Source: Desulfobacter sp.
GTDB taxonomy: Bacteria > Desulfobacterota > Desulfobacteria > Desulfobacterales > Desulfobacteraceae
Length of the DNA: 64,000 nt
Direction: 5' to 3'
Assembly: GCA_028768545.1 (NCBI GenBank)
Contig: CP054838.1
Span: forward strand, 4,523,001 to 4,587,000
Below are positions 63,501 through 64,000 of the stretch, one piece after another. Positions within the stretch are counted from its first letter, which is position 1. Each line of letters begins with the position of its first letter. The notes under the pieces are model-generated. The model worked only from the letters and a program-made list of their open reading frames with translations, was not told the origin of the DNA and did no database searches. The position numbers and the translations under genes were made by a program.

Positions 63501-64000
63501 TTGAGAAAAATTGAAATAAATCCAATGACCCGTCTTGAAGGTCACGGTAAAATAGCCATTTTCCTTGATGATGATGGCAATGTTGATGAAGCCTTTTTCC
63601 AGGTTGTGGAATTTCGCGGTTTTGAAAAATTTTTGGTGGGACTTCCCATCGAAGAAGTGCCCAGAACGGTGTCCAACATCTGCGGGGTCTGCCGCGGGGT
63701 TCACTTTACGGCAGCCATGAAAGCCTCCGACGGCATTTACGGTGTGGAGCCGCCCCCCCTTGCAAAAAAACTGCGAGAACTTTTTTTTAATGCCCATTAT
63801 GTGGAGGATCACGCCGTGATTCTCTATGCCTTAGGGTTGCCTGACTTTGTGGTGGGACCCGATGCATCTCCTGCGGACAGAAATATTGTGGGGCTGATTC
63901 AAAAGGTGGGCGCCCAACTTGGGCGTGATGTGTTAAAAAAGAGAGGATGCGCCGTTAAAATATTTGAGCTGCTGGGCGGAAAACCCAACCACCCGGTTGC
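63501..64000 (+). CDS. mvhA: F420-non-reducing hydrogenase large subunit MvhA (partial)
   Basis: The first 166 codons are in the window; the frame stays open to the last base. It starts with TTG at 63501, supported by AAGGAG 7 bases upstream and the immediate IEINPMTRLEGHGKI segment of NiFe large subunits. NICGVCRGVHF at about residue 57 is the L1 motif whose two Cys bind Ni and Fe. The C-terminal L2 motif lies outside. Together with mvhG and mvhD it forms the electron-donating hydrogenase of the Hdr complex. Confidence 0.93.
   Translation, partial: MRKIEINPMTRLEGHGKIAIFLDDDGNVDEAFFQVVEFRGFEKFLVGLPIEEVPRTVSNICGVCRGVHFTAAMKASDGIYGVEPPPLAKKLRELFFNAHYVEDHAVILYALGLPDFVVGPDASPADRNIVGLIQKVGAQLGRDVLKKRGCAVKIFELLGGKPNHPV

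Noticed and set aside
58622..64000. Selenocysteine codons in the Hdr/Mvh genes
   Set aside because: All expected Cys/Sec positions are Cys codons and no in-frame TGA occurs within the genes.

Overview
The window looks like a chromosome segment of a strictly anaerobic, sulfate-reducer-type deltaproteobacterium (Desulfobacterales / Desulfobacteraceae). The evidence is an HdrABC-MvhDGA electron-bifurcating gene set, a 2-oxoacid:ferredoxin oxidoreductase, a fused B12-dependent acyl-CoA mutase, and many CoA-ester oxidation genes. No dsr, apr or rRNA gene is present, so the assignment is inference. No tRNA, CRISPR array or prophage was seen.

Layout. 19-648: hypC and a cold-shock gene. 957-7292: an eight-gene plus-strand operon (radical SAM protein, DRE-TIM aldolase-type synthase, P-loop NTPase, ferredoxin, alpha/beta/gamma subunits of a VOR/KOR-type oxidoreductase, double-ACT protein). 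7358-9130: acyl-CoA synthetase. 9131-10556: a gene-free gap holding two similar structured-RNA-like elements in opposite orientation. 10557-26274: an insertion-sequence hot zone. Here an IS3-type element contains an ISKra4-like element, which contains an ISL3 element, which contains an IS4 and an IS256 element; a second ISL3 sits elsewhere in the same IS3. Next to this nest lie a truncated Fic gene and an iron-type ABC transporter operon hit twice by insertion sequences. 26881-36263: a broken P-type ATPase, acyl-CoA dehydrogenase, HTH-cupin regulator, branched-chain aminotransferase, a molybdenum-storage-protein-like gene, PadR, and a urocanate hydratase with an internal amber codon. 36359-46396: IS remnants, a truncated M24 peptidase, 3-hydroxyacyl-CoA dehydrogenase, thiolase, IcmF-type mutase and TetR. 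46595-50526: small membrane protein, thioesterase, TauE permease, GntR, universal stress protein. 50188-57909: a YeiH-type transporter operon with a sigma-54 promoter, divergent from a histidine kinase and sigma-54 activator pair; the kinase is split by an IS and the transporter has an amber codon. 58622-64000: hdrA-hdrC-hdrB-mvhD-mvhG-mvhA (cut by the window end).

Metabolic reading (inference). Branched-chain aminotransferase, the VOR-type oxidoreductase, the IcmF-type mutase, acyl-CoA dehydrogenase, 3-hydroxybutyryl-CoA dehydrogenase and thiolase form an almost complete route from valine or isobutyrate to acetyl-CoA; only the enoyl-CoA hydratase is missing here. The Hdr-Mvh cluster would couple hydrogen and ferredoxin metabolism.

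Genome state. The boundaries of most IS copies can be fixed to the base by target duplications and equal lengths: ISKra4-like 1523 bp x3, IS256 1451 bp x3 plus one of 1450 bp, ISL3 1366 bp, IS4 1311 and 1313 bp. Several host genes are decaying through IS insertion, a 35-bp tandem duplication, frameshifts, and two amber codons at conserved Gln-Thr positions. This suggests recent IS expansion under relaxed selection. Amber recoding is an alternative worth testing.
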